Assembly: GCA_944323255.1 (NCBI GenBank)
Contig: CALURU010000004.1
Coordinates: 62,001-126,000 of the forward strand
Direction: 5' to 3'
Length of the DNA stretch: 64,000 bases
Source: Candidatus Gastranaerophilales bacterium
Lineage (GTDB): Bacteria > Cyanobacteriota > Vampirovibrionia > Gastranaerophilales > Gastranaerophilaceae
Of this stretch, positions 35,502-44,622 are shown in pieces. The position numbers and the translations under genes are program-made. The notes under the pieces are model-generated. The model was not told the origin of the DNA and searched no databases. It saw nothing but the letters and a program-made list of their open reading frames with translations. Each line of letters opens with the position of its first letter. The stretch's first letter is position 1.

Positions 35502-35574
35502 GGGGTTAGCTCAGCACTCCAAAATATCTGAAAGGATATCATATAGAGATTTGAAACTTTATTAGCTGAGCAAA
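35502..35574 (+). other. tRNA-like remnant upstream of tRNA-Ala
   Basis: GGGGTTAGCTCAG at 35,502-35,514 repeats the first bases of a tRNA (acceptor plus D-arm start), but no anticodon or T-arm follows. GCTCAGC at 35,508 can pair with GCTGAGC near 35,567. It could be a decayed tRNA copy or a processed leader. Confidence 0.4.
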
Positions 35575-35602
35575 GTGAAAATTAAATATTCACGTAAAAC
35601 GT

Positions 35603-35678
35603 GGGGGTTTAGCTCAGCTGGTAGAGCACCTGCTTTGCACGCAGGGGGTCAGGAGTTCGAATCTCCTAACCTCCACCA
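35603..35678 (+). tRNA. tRNA-Ala (anticodon TGC)
   Basis: 76 bases with CCA encoded. Acceptor GGGGGTT pairs with AACCTCC; D-arm AGCTCAGCTGGTAGAGC; anticodon arm CCTGCTTTGCACGCAGG with TGC in the loop; T-arm AGGAGTTCGAATCTCCT. All arms are complete. The 3' end of a serine recombinase frame overlaps it on the other strand. Confidence 0.97.
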
Positions 35679-36638
35679 TTTAAAACAAATAGAACTATTA
35701 AAATCAGAGCCTTCGGGCTCTTTTTTAGTATGTTCGAGTCCACTCCCCCATGAAGAAATTATGTTTTGCTTGAATTCAGCCAGTCCAATTTCTGCAATTC
35801 CTTGTTTTGCAAGCTTAATCAGTTTTTCTATCGTTGCAAAGGGTTCACGGAAAATAACTTTAACCTTTTTGTTTTTTACCATTGCTGATAAATAAACTTC
35901 TCTAATGATTTGAGCTACTTCTTCCGCTTTTAGTTCGATGGCTGGTAAGCTTGCCCTATGGCATAAATCAAGGATTTTTAGCCCTGTATCTAAATAATTT
36001 GTATTAGCACTATTATGTTTTTGCAGCTCTGCAGATAATCGGTTTAATTTTACCTCATATTCATTCTTCAAATTAACCCACAAATCGTATTCTAAGACAT
36101 TATTTAACTGGTCAAGGTACATTTTCTTCAAAATCTCTTTGCATTCTTCAATTTCAGAATTTATGCGTGATGTTTCTTCCTTGTGAAATGTTTGCTCATC
36201 ACCCAAACAAATTTGTAAAGAAAGCTTTATTAACTCATATATATCTTCATTCAAGCCAATTCTTTTGAGATGCATTCTAAAAGATTGGGTAAGCTCTTTT
36301 TCTGAAAGATATACCATATTCGGACAGCTTCTGTCATAGTGGGAACATCTGTAATAAATATTATTTTTCTTCTGTCTTTCTCCGCAGAAAGAATATCCGC
36401 AAACCCCGCATTTTAAGATTCCCGGATAGAGAAAATCAAAGTTTTTCCGAACCTTTGATTTATCCACTTTAAGAAAAGCAAGCTGTGCTTTATCAAATAT
36501 TTCACGGTTAATAATTGACGGGTGTTTTCCCTGATATACTACACCATTGCAATTCATCTGACCTACATAAATAACATTTTTCAGCATACATTCAAGCACG
36601 CATTGAGTAATTAATATTATTCTTGTTGAAAAAATCAA
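35649..36638 (-). pseudogene. Large serine recombinase remnant, catalytic domain missing
   Basis: 329 codons. What is left is the C-terminal half of the recombinase domain (IYVGQMNCNGVVYQGKHPSI), a zinc-ribbon (LKCGVCGYSFCGE, YRCSHYDRSC) and a long coiled coil. The N-terminal resolvase domain with its catalytic Ser, about 150-300 residues, is absent; upstream sequence is unrelated. The last residues (WWRLGDSNS) are a reading of the tRNA-Ala T-arm, and KKEPEGSD comes from the tRNA terminator. So the gene integrated next to the tRNA and was then truncated. It cannot be active. Confidence 0.85.
35706..35726 (+). terminator. Terminator of tRNA-Ala
   Basis: AGAGCC-TTCG-GGCTCT followed by a T-run. 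It lies inside the reverse frame of the recombinase remnant. Confidence 0.9.
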
Positions 36639-36728
36639 ACTTTGTATTATTTTTCAGTAGTTTTAACTCTAAAATTGTTAAAAAAATATTGATAAAAGTT
36701 TTGAGAGTCACTGAGTTCTATTTCAATA

Positions 36729-36977
36729 TTATTTGTTTGATTCTTTCATTAATTCTTCATCTGTTAAATTTGCTTTTAACATTGGTTCCCACAATAAAAG
36801 TTTATCTTTTCCCTCTACTAAATGCCAGATATAACCAGTTTTAGTATCTAACAAATATTGGTCTGCTCGAAAAGTAGGATGTATAACAATTTGATATCTG
36901 CCATTATTTGTTTTCGTTAAAATTGTAATCAGGCAAAGACAAATAATACACAATGTAATAATTAAAAACTTTTTCAT
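36729..36977 (-). CDS. Small membrane-anchored protein
   Basis: 82 aa. A signal anchor (residues 4-22) is followed by GRYQIVIHPTFRADQYLLD and TKTGYIWHLVEG, a GRYQ...DTKTG-W layout seen in many small bacterial proteins of unknown function. AAAGGAT precedes the ATG. Confidence 0.7.
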   Translation of the reverse strand: MKKFLIITLCIICLCLITILTKTNNGRYQIVIHPTFRADQYLLDTKTGYIWHLVEGKDKLLLWEPMLKANLTDEELMKESNK

Positions 36978-37030
36978 GATACTATCCTTTCTTATGAATA
37001 AATGATATCATATAAATACTTGGAGTTAGT

Positions 37031-37264
37031 ATGGAAAATATGAATATTAATTTTATTGAAACTATTTTGCCAATTTTGGCATTTATTTTTATTTTGTTTA
37101 TTGTAATTAAAATTTTTATGTTACCAATCAATATGGCAAACAATAAGAATCTTGCTCATAATGAAATTATGACTATCAAAATTCTAACTTGGTGTGGACT
37201 TTTTGCAGGCATCACTTGGGTTATTGCTCTTTGTTTAGCAATTGCGTATAAAAGATGTAATTAG
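37031..37264 (+). CDS. Small two-helix membrane protein
   Basis: 77 aa. Two membrane segments (about 10-32 and 50-70) with a short polar loop. TTGGAG precedes the ATG. It ends 13 bases before the start of the CoiA-like nuclease and is likely co-transcribed with it. Family not recognised. Confidence 0.65.
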   Translation: MENMNINFIETILPILAFIFILFIVIKIFMLPINMANNKNLAHNEIMTIKILTWCGLFAGITWVIALCLAIAYKRCN

Positions 37265-37277
37265 GATACCTTTTAGA

Positions 37278-38564
37278 ATGAAATATGCTTTATTTAACAA
37301 TCAAAGAATAATACCAACTAAAAATGTAAATGAAGCTATTTGTCCTATATGTGGAGAAGTAGTTATACCAAAATGTGGAAAAATAAAAATACATCACTGG
37401 GCGCACAAAACTTCTCAAAATTGTGACCCTTGGTGGGAAAATGAAACAGAGTGGCATCGCAAATGGAAAGAACATTTTCCCGAAGATTTTCAAGAATATC
37501 TTATGATTGATTCAAACACAGGAGAAAAACACATAGCTGATATTAGAACCAATAAAGGATTTGTTATCGAATTTCAACATTCTTCAATAAAATATGAAGA
37601 ACGACAAGCAAGAGAAATTTTTTATAAAAATATGGTATGGGTAGTAGATGCAAAAAAATACTATGACAAATTTAAACAGGCGTTGAGTTCAAACTCTTTA
37701 CTTCATTGTAAAACAAATAAGAACTATTTTTATATAAAAGAAAATTATTATGATAACAAAGTGAATTTTTTGCCAAGAACTTGGCTAGAATCATCAGTCC
37801 CTGTACTTTTTGATTTTGGGGTTAATGATATAATTAATAATGATTTTGATAAACAAAAGGGATGGCTTTATTGTATTTTTCCTGAAAAATATTATGAAAA
37901 ATATGGTTTTGGCACAAGTTATTGTGGGATTTATCTAAGAAAAGAGGTATTTATAAATAAAATTGTGACTGAAAACTATTTTTATCCAAATATTGTTTTA
38001 CAAGAATTAGAAATTAACGAACAAGCAGCTCAAATACAAAGGCACAAATGGGAACAAGAACAGCTTAAACAACAAAGAGAATATCATAAAAAACTGCTTC
38101 AAACGAAATATGTAAACGAAAAATCTTGGCGTAATGCTATTCATGATATAAGATTAGCCTTTGAAAATAATATTTTTAAACCATTAAAAATATACATTAC
38201 AGATGATGGTAAAATTACTGATTATAGTAAAAAAAATATTTATAATTACTCTGACTTCATGATTCTTGGCACTAAATCTTATGAAGACATTTATAAAGAA
38301 AAAACTTATACTAAAAATGAACTTTTATTGTTGATTAAATATAATGAAAGGTTTATTCCTGCCTTAACAACAATGCCCAATAATTTGTTATACATATTGC
38401 TTGATATGAAAATAAATTTTTATATCATGAAATTAGACATAATTGAATATTATTCAAAATATAAGATATTCCCTTCTGACTTTGATAGAATTTATTCGGA
38501 TTTTAATGTTAAAAACGATTTAAACTATATTTTTGAAAATTTTAAACAAAATCGACAAAGTTAA
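37278..38564 (+). CDS. CoiA-like competence/nuclease-domain protein
   Basis: 428 aa. It has an N-terminal zinc-binding part (CPICGEVVIPKCG, HHWAHK), then a CoiA-type nuclease core with GEKHIADIRTNKGFVIEFQHS, where D and ExQ fit a PD-(D/E)xK site, and MVWVVDAK. The C-terminal half is Lys/Asn/Tyr-rich and unassigned. CoiA acts on incoming DNA in competence; in islands such proteins may also serve in defence. The TTG at 37,242 would overlap the upstream gene; the ATG at 37,278 is used. Confidence 0.75.
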   Translation: MKYALFNNQRIIPTKNVNEAICPICGEVVIPKCGKIKIHHWAHKTSQNCDPWWENETEWHRKWKEHFPEDFQEYLMIDSNTGEKHIADIRTNKGFVIEFQHSSIKYEERQAREIFYKNMVWVVDAKKYYDKFKQALSSNSLLHCKTNKNYFYIKENYYDNKVNFLPRTWLESSVPVLFDFGVNDIINNDFDKQKGWLYCIFPEKYYEKYGFGTSYCGIYLRKEVFINKIVTENYFYPNIVLQELEINEQAAQIQRHKWEQEQLKQQREYHKKLLQTKYVNEKSWRNAIHDIRLAFENNIFKPLKIYITDDGKITDYSKKNIYNYSDFMILGTKSYEDIYKEKTYTKNELLLLIKYNERFIPALTTMPNNLLYILLDMKINFYIMKLDIIEYYSKYKIFPSDFDRIYSDFNVKNDLNYIFENFKQNRQS

Positions 38565-38648
38565 AACTTCACAAGGTGTTAATATTTAGGAAGAAAATTT
38601 TTTGATTGCTGTGCTATAATAATGATAAAGCTTATCCTGGAAGATATG

Positions 38649-40289
38649 TTAATCCAAGCTAATAAAATCCAAGAAACTTTTTTCAGATATATCAACTTTA
38701 ATAGCTTTGCCTATAGGTTTTAAATCAGAACTTTTAAGATTAAATCGCCTGTCATTAGCTAATCTTAACTTTAACTGTGCAGTATTGAGTTTTTGCTTAT
38801 CGTTTAAGCTGTTAAAAATATCGCAGTATTTTTTAAGATTTATCCGCAAAAATTTTCCCTTTGTAATAACAAAATCACGCCCATACATAAGTTCTTGCTT
38901 AACAAAAAATCTGTATACATCACTCAAAAAAATGTCGCCATACCGCAGTTCTGTTTCAAGATAGCGTTCAAAGTATTCAAAATACTCTTTTGCAAGTATT
39001 TCAGTATTAACAAGTTTGAAGCCCAGAACTTCATTAATTATACTCCACACAGCCATTCCAATCGCAGTGTTATTACATAATCTTGAATGAGAGCAGTATT
39101 TCTGTGCTATTATATACTGTTCTTGGTATCTGGTAAGGATTTCACCTCTATAGTCCAAAATTAGGGGTAAAAATGCAGACAGCCTCTTTAGATTCTCCTT
39201 GGAATGGTATTTAAACCTTTCTAAGTTAAATTTTCCGGCAGGTATATCAACAAGAATACTTCTTGAAAAGTTTGCAAAAGTCATATTTTCAAAGAAATTA
39301 TTAGTTGTAATACAGAATGTTGTATTAATATCTGTTACTTTCTCAGTACCGTCTTTAGAAGATTTCTTTCTAGGAGTAGCAGAAAAAGTGTCTTTGCCCA
39401 GGTTTTCAAGCTTTTCTATTAATGTCCTATCCATTTCATCAATAAACAGCGGAATATTGTTAAGCTTTGAAAGTCCTTCACGAATAGCTGTAATTGTAGA
39501 AGTACCGCTCATAAATTCTGTATGATTAGTAAATCCAAAGATAGCAGCTAGGCAATACAAAAGAGTAGTTTTGCCGGAAGTTGGCTCTCCGAATAAAACT
39601 ATGTAAGGAAATCCCTGAGCATACCGGATAAATAAATCATAAAAAAGAATTCCTATACATACTCCAACAGCTATAAGGACAGCTGCATCATTGTAAACGG
39701 TTGTTATCTCGAAGAAAAACTCGGACATTATCTGTTTGGGATTTTCTGCTTCATAAAAAATCGGTACGGAGCGATTATTAGAGAAAATTTGGAGATTTTC
39801 TTTTGCAGTAAGATATAAATTATCGGGAATTGCAGGATAATTTTCAAACTCAGAATAATTAAGATTATAAATTCTGTTTCCGAAAACAAAAATGTTATCA
39901 GAAAACTGGTAGCCATAATTTTTATAAAGATTAACTGTTGAAATATTTGTATACAGCATATCCTTAATCAGTCAGAATATCCGCTTAGAAAAGCTTTCCG
40001 AGAGCCCTACAATTCCTTTATGCAGAGCTTTAATAAAACTCTTTACGTCGTCCTCATCGCTTCCTTGTATAAGTTTAATAAACCGCTTGTCCGGCTGCTG
40101 TTCCTTTGTAATAATTACAGCAAGCTGTTCTTCTGTTTCATATTTATTTTGGGTAGATAAAATTTGATTAATAATAGCAATCGGTTTAAGCGTATAATTA
40201 GCTATTTTTTCATCTTTCTCAGCAGCTGCAGTGTTCTCTTTATCAGATAGGTATAAACCGTCTGGTTTATTGATTATTTCTTTTGTCAT
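38649..40289 (-). pseudogene. DUF927-type helicase gene split by an in-frame TGA
   Basis: Two frames, 40,289-39,972 (105 codons) and 39,959-38,649 (436 codons), are in the same phase; only a TGA at 39,972-39,974 lies between them. The first part (KPDGLYLSDKE, PIAIINQIL) fits the start of a DUF927 protein. The second part continues it (YGYQFSDNIFVFGNRIYN) and carries the P-loop FGEPTSGKTTLLYCLAA and Walker B IPLFIDEMDR. DUF927 proteins are replicative-helicase or primase-like ATPases of mobile elements. The second part could still be translated alone from the ATG at 39,959. Either a nonsense mutation or stop readthrough; other genes here use TGA as stop. Confidence 0.75.
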
Positions 40290-40345
40290 ACATTCTCCTT
40301 AAAAAGGGGCTCAGGATAAAACCTGAGCCCCCACTGTTACTTGAT

Positions 40346-40747
40346 TTAGATACTAACATCAAAGATTAAATAATTATCATCCGGTTTTTCCTTTAATGGT
40401 ACCAGGATTAGTTCTAAATACTTTGAAACATATGCTGCAAAATATTTTCCATCAAACAGAATAAAGGGAGATATCCTGTTGAAATCTAACAGAAAAGGAA
40501 CAAGCTCTTTTGGCATTTCCATTTCAATTAAGTTATCACTAAAATCATCTTCTTCGAGGTTGTATTTTAGCTGAGTTCCAAGAATGAGCTTAAGAAAGAA
40601 TTCTCCGTCTTTTTCAAAATCAATAGCATACGCATCTATTTCATTGCCATTGATATAATTTTGTTTTTTAAGCTCTTGAGCCATTTCTACTGTTAAGAAA
40701 CCGTTTGATTTGATTTCTTCGATGTTCTGAAAAGTTATTTCTGACAT
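40346..40747 (-). CDS. Unknown acidic protein
   Basis: 133 aa, start chosen at the ATG 9-10 bases after GGAGGT. Acidic, no membrane segments. Not recognised. Probably part of the same element as the DUF927 gene that follows 56 bases downstream. Confidence 0.6.
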   Translation of the reverse strand: MSEITFQNIEEIKSNGFLTVEMAQELKKQNYINGNEIDAYAIDFEKDGEFFLKLILGTQLKYNLEEDDFSDNLIEMEMPKELVPFLLDFNRISPFILFDGKYFAAYVSKYLELILVPLKEKPDDNYLIFDVSI

Positions 40748-40789
40748 CTTTTTATACCTCCACATGTGTATCATGCACACATGTTTGTT

Positions 40790-41250
40790 ATAGTATTACT
40801 AGTAGAGCATGATTCTACTCTGCTCTTAAGGGGAGCAATCCCTGTGGGAGAGGTTAAACAGTTAAAATCGAGCGAAAAATGATTTTAAGCAGCTGTTTAA
40901 TCTCTTCTTTTTCTTGAAGGGTTAATCCCTTCTTCTGTTGAGCATTTCAACTTGTATCTTTGCTTATTCTTCTCATAAGCGTTCTCCTTTCTGCCTGTAT
41001 TCACAGACGTTTTGTATCTGTTCTTATTTTGTTGTCAATGAGCAGCTCAAATAAGCAGATAAAAATTATACTGCCAACTTGAATTGTACTAGAATTTAAT
41101 ATTTAAAAAGCTTTTCTTTTTAAAATCTAGTTGATACTTTTATGATAAAGCATTATTTTTAGAGTGCAACCCCTGCCCTTTTGTTTGAAACATAAAAATG
41201 TGCCTGTATATTAATACAGGAATAAACTTCAACAATAGTGTTGAGATCTT
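40790..41250 (-). other. Structured non-coding stretch with three hairpins
   Basis: No convincing gene. Read leftward it contains GAAGGGATTAACCCTTC (near 40,918-40,934), a stem TTAAACAG..CTGTTTAA with an inner TTAAAATC/GATTTTAA (about 40,853-40,901), and AGTAGA-ATCATGC-TCTACT (about 40,800-40,818). A nine-codon frame (MRRISKDTS) follows AAAGGAGA at about 40,980. It could be a replication or regulatory region, or an RNA, of the integrated element. Confidence 0.45.
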
Positions 41251-41258
41251 AATATTTG

Positions 41259-41609
41259 TTAATAACGATAATATGGCTTGTTTTTATACTTAACACATAA
41301 CTTTTTCAAACACTCTGTCTGAAAAGCAATCAGCTCAGTATTTCCTATACCGTAAGTCTTGGGATAATGCCAAACTTCTACGATTAAGCCTTGTTGAACT
41401 AAAAATTTTATATCTTCATCTACGTTAGAATTATTAGTTATCACTTTTAACTGTTGCCTTGTAAGATATCCGTAAGGGTTAGGCTTTTGTTGTTCTTCTA
41501 GCAATGCTTTCAGTACTTTCCAATGTGAAACTCTTGCAAGTCTGCCAATAACATCACACATATTTTCAATTTCTGTATCATTCATATTTAATAGATCAAG
41601 TGTAATCAT
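41259..41609 (-). CDS. Winged-helix-like unknown protein
   Basis: 116 aa. The layout (RVSHWKVLKALLEEQ, YLTRQQLKVITNNSNVDEDIK, FLVQQGLIVEVW) resembles an ArsR/MarR-type winged helix with a wing near the C-terminus, so DNA binding is plausible. AAGGAA precedes the ATG. No named family. Confidence 0.55.
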   Translation of the reverse strand: MITLDLLNMNDTEIENMCDVIGRLARVSHWKVLKALLEEQQKPNPYGYLTRQQLKVITNNSNVDEDIKFLVQQGLIVEVWHYPKTYGIGNTELIAFQTECLKKLCVKYKNKPYYRY

Positions 41610-41679
41610 GCTTATTCCTTAATTTTATTTCCAGCTATATAAAAAACTATGAAAATTTTTTTTGTCTGCAAAGTTTGTA

Positions 41680-42219
41680 TTATAATTTTGAAATTATTTG
41701 ATAATTTTTCAAATCAAAAACCTTAAGTTCTTCTTTTTTTATTCTTGCAATGGGACTTACTGGGTGCCCCAATTTTGTTAAGCCTAAACACTTGATTTTT
41801 TGTGTTGGTACATTTACTAAAGCCTTTTTTAATCGTTCAATTGCCAATTGAGGTTTCGTCCTCAACATAATATCATTGCCCCAACCACATAAAATTGTAT
41901 AATCGATATTCTCTAACTTTTTACTAAAAAGTTCACCAATAAGGGCAAAATTTTTGTTATTTACAAAAGTCGCAATTTCTGAATTTTCGTTATCGACTGT
42001 ATGATTTTCTTCATTATGGATAACTTTCGGAAATAAATTAACAATTATTAAACCATCGTAACCTTTTCTGTTGCACATTCCACTTAAAATATTCCATGTC
42101 ATATCAGGGTGTTTGGGTATAGCAATACTTGGATTAAGCCCAATATAAACTAATGGATTTTTTCCTTCCACTCCCAAAACATACCTGTATGTATCCAGTT
42201 CCCACAAATAACTTCTCAC
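41680..42219 (-). CDS. DUF1643-family protein
   Basis: 179 aa. The family signature is visible: YIGLNPSIA, DMTWNILSGMCNRKGYDGLIIVN (first part), LFPKV and a later CGWGNDI. DUF1643 proteins occur often in mobile regions and their function is unknown. It starts with GTG at 42,219 and a weak AAAGAAG site. It precedes nothing obvious; the glycan operon ends just upstream. Confidence 0.8.
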   Translation of the reverse strand: MRSYLWELDTYRYVLGVEGKNPLVYIGLNPSIAIPKHPDMTWNILSGMCNRKGYDGLIIVNLFPKVIHNEENHTVDNENSEIATFVNNKNFALIGELFSKKLENIDYTILCGWGNDIMLRTKPQLAIERLKKALVNVPTQKIKCLGLTKLGHPVSPIARIKKEELKVFDLKNYQIISKL

Positions 42220-42240
42220 AGCAATTCTTCTTTCAATCTT

Positions 42241-43380
42241 CTAATCTAACTCGTTTGGCATAGCATAAAGCACGGTTTCGGATAATCTCGGAGAATAATG
42301 TCCAAGTCGGAATTTGTAATTCTCAAGATTTTCTTTTAAATATAGCGGGATATTAACAAAATCTTCACTTGAGTGATAAATTGAAATTGCAAGCTGCGGG
42401 CGGCATTTTTTAATTGTACTTATTCCGCCTTTAAGCGCAGAAAGTTCAGCTCCTTCAATATCCATCTTAATAAAATCAGGAAAAATATTTCTTTCTTCAC
42501 AGAACTTGTCCATTGTTATTACATCGACTATTCTTTGTTCCCAATTCGGAGAATTTTCTGGACATCTTTTGCCGGTGATTTCTTCTGCAAAGGAGGCGCC
42601 TAAATGTGTCTTATCAATACAGAATTTAATTTTTTTACAGCAATCGCCCAGAGCAAGAGGTACAATTTCAAGTTTGTCATTGAGAATAAAATCTTCTATG
42701 TAGGATTTTTTTGCATAATCATATATAACTTCAAATCCATAAACTTTTTTCAAATTTTTACACTGTTGTTGACTTGCAATTACATTGAATCCATCATTTA
42801 GACCTAAATCGAAAATTATTTTTACAGCCTCTTTATTTATTTTTTCTAAATAATGTTTTTTAACAACAAAATTAGTTTTGTATTTCTTTGAAACATTGTT
42901 ATAAAAATACTCTGAGATTTCATCCGTATCACAAAGATTTTTTCGTATATTAAAAATCTTATTATATAATGCTTTATCATCAGAATTATCAAACATATTT
43001 ATAATGTTGGTATAAACTTCATCTCCTAATATAGACCAATTATTCCGATAATAATTACTTATAAAAGTTGTTTGAGGTATGACAGGTATATCAAAAATGT
43101 CAAAAACATTCAACATTCGGCACTCGTCTGTTTTAGTAGACATTATAACTAAATCATAATTTTCTTTTAGTTCTACTGCTTGTTTTAATTTCCAAACAGG
43201 AAGATTACAAAATTTTCCCTTAATATTGTTATCAATGAATCCTATAACCTGGGTATTAGGTTTAAATACTAATAAATCATTTTTTATTTTCTCTCCGGTC
43301 GGACAGGCTCCAAAAATAACAATTTTACTGTTTTCCGGTACTTTATTATACAAATCAGCTAATAATTTTTCTTTATACAT
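42241..43380 (-). CDS. FkbM-family methyltransferase with N-terminal Rossmann-like module
   Basis: 379 aa. Residues 15-100 are a nucleotide-binding-like module (KIVIFGACPTGEKIKNDLL, VIGFIDNN). The C-terminal half is a SAM-dependent FkbM methyltransferase (IIFDLGLNDGFNV, FIKMDIEGAELSALKGG). These typically O-methylate sugars. It is the last gene of the leftward glycan operon. The module resembles the C-terminal module of the three glycosyltransferases upstream. AAAGGAG precedes the ATG. Confidence 0.85.
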   Translation of the reverse strand: MYKEKLLADLYNKVPENSKIVIFGACPTGEKIKNDLLVFKPNTQVIGFIDNNIKGKFCNLPVWKLKQAVELKENYDLVIMSTKTDECRMLNVFDIFDIPVIPQTTFISNYYRNNWSILGDEVYTNIINMFDNSDDKALYNKIFNIRKNLCDTDEISEYFYNNVSKKYKTNFVVKKHYLEKINKEAVKIIFDLGLNDGFNVIASQQQCKNLKKVYGFEVIYDYAKKSYIEDFILNDKLEIVPLALGDCCKKIKFCIDKTHLGASFAEEITGKRCPENSPNWEQRIVDVITMDKFCEERNIFPDFIKMDIEGAELSALKGGISTIKKCRPQLAISIYHSSEDFVNIPLYLKENLENYKFRLGHYSPRLSETVLYAMPNELD

Positions 43381-43381
43381 A

Positions 43382-44614
43382 CTACATCTCCTTTAAAATT
43401 GGCTTTATACTTATTTGTTTTTTTACATTCATATTTAAATATTCTTTTATTTCTAATATTCTTTTTTCTGCATAGTGGACTATACTGACTACAACTATAT
43501 CTGGATTAAGTTTCTCTATATCTTCTGGCTGCCAAATTTTGTATTTGCCAAAATGTTTTCCCCACAATTGAGGATTTTTATCAATAATCCCAACAATATT
43601 ATCATCATCCAAATTAAATCTTTGAATAAAGTCTTTAAGAAATTCACTTGCACCCCAAAATACAATTCTGTTTTTTTCTAGTATTTTATTAAGATAACTG
43701 TATGCTATTTCTTTATGATTTATTATGCATTCATATTCTTGCCAATCATCTAAAGCCTTTAATTGTCTCATAAATTCGGTATAAAGACTCCCATAAATAT
43801 TTTTATATATACATTTCATCTTCAACCAAGATGTAAATTGTTTTTTGTAACTTTTGTCCAGAATGCTATATAAATTATGCTTTATGAGATAATTCTTTAA
43901 TTCTAAATATTGTTTTAATCCATTTGCAGGATTACTATTTGAAGTTATACTTCCAGGACGCAAACATCTGTAATTTATAAATGCTTTGTTCAAAATAACA
44001 ATTTTAGAAGCGCATATTCTTGCAATATATCCTAATGCGGCTCCGTTACTGGATGTCAAATCCGGGAAACGTAGTCCGTTTTTATCTAATAACTCTTTTT
44101 TATATAGAACTTGCCAAGATTCTGGCGAAAACATGTTGAATATCTTATCCGGACAATCTTTCCAATTGAAGGGTGTATTAAATATAGCAAGATTTTTATT
44201 AACAGGGACTATGTCATTTTCTTCAATAAAAGTTCCATCGGGAGCTCTTCTGACAGCTGTACATACAACCATATCTGTATCATATTTAACGGCTGTATCA
44301 TACATTTCTTTGAGCATTTCCGGTTCAATGAAATCATCCGAATCAAGAAATTGAATGTATTTACTTTTGGCGAGGCTTAAAGCTAAATTTCTTGCTGCTC
44401 CTACTCCTTTGTGTTCCTGTCTGATTACAGAGAAGCGTTTATCCTTTTTTTGATATTCCTGAAGAATTTCAAAAGATTTATCATCAGAGCCGTCATCAAC
44501 ACAAATTACTTTAAAATCTTGAAACGTCTGTGCAATAATACTATCCAGACATTCTCTAAGATAATTTTCTACATTATATACAGGTATTAAAATACTTATT
44601 TTTGTGTCCTTCAT
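43382..44614 (-). CDS. GT2 glycosyltransferase with C-terminal Rossmann-like module
   Basis: 410 aa. N-terminal GT-A domain: SILIPVYNVENYLRECLDSI, VDDGSDDKSFEIL and the metal-binding FLDSDDFIEPEML. A helical middle follows, then a C-terminal module (RIVFWGASEFLKDFI, VGIIDKNP, LNPDIVVVSI). It transfers a nucleotide-activated sugar to a surface polysaccharide. AAGGAA precedes the ATG; the next gene starts two bases after its stop. Confidence 0.9.
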   Translation of the reverse strand: MKDTKISILIPVYNVENYLRECLDSIIAQTFQDFKVICVDDGSDDKSFEILQEYQKKDKRFSVIRQEHKGVGAARNLALSLAKSKYIQFLDSDDFIEPEMLKEMYDTAVKYDTDMVVCTAVRRAPDGTFIEENDIVPVNKNLAIFNTPFNWKDCPDKIFNMFSPESWQVLYKKELLDKNGLRFPDLTSSNGAALGYIARICASKIVILNKAFINYRCLRPGSITSNSNPANGLKQYLELKNYLIKHNLYSILDKSYKKQFTSWLKMKCIYKNIYGSLYTEFMRQLKALDDWQEYECIINHKEIAYSYLNKILEKNRIVFWGASEFLKDFIQRFNLDDDNIVGIIDKNPQLWGKHFGKYKIWQPEDIEKLNPDIVVVSIVHYAEKRILEIKEYLNMNVKKQISIKPILKEM

Positions 44615-44622
44615 TTGATTCC

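Noticed and set aside
38649-40289. Alternative genetic code (TGA as sense codon) to explain the DUF927 gene
   Set aside because: Other genes in the window end at TGA without continuing homology, so a genome-wide recoding is unlikely; local readthrough remains possible.
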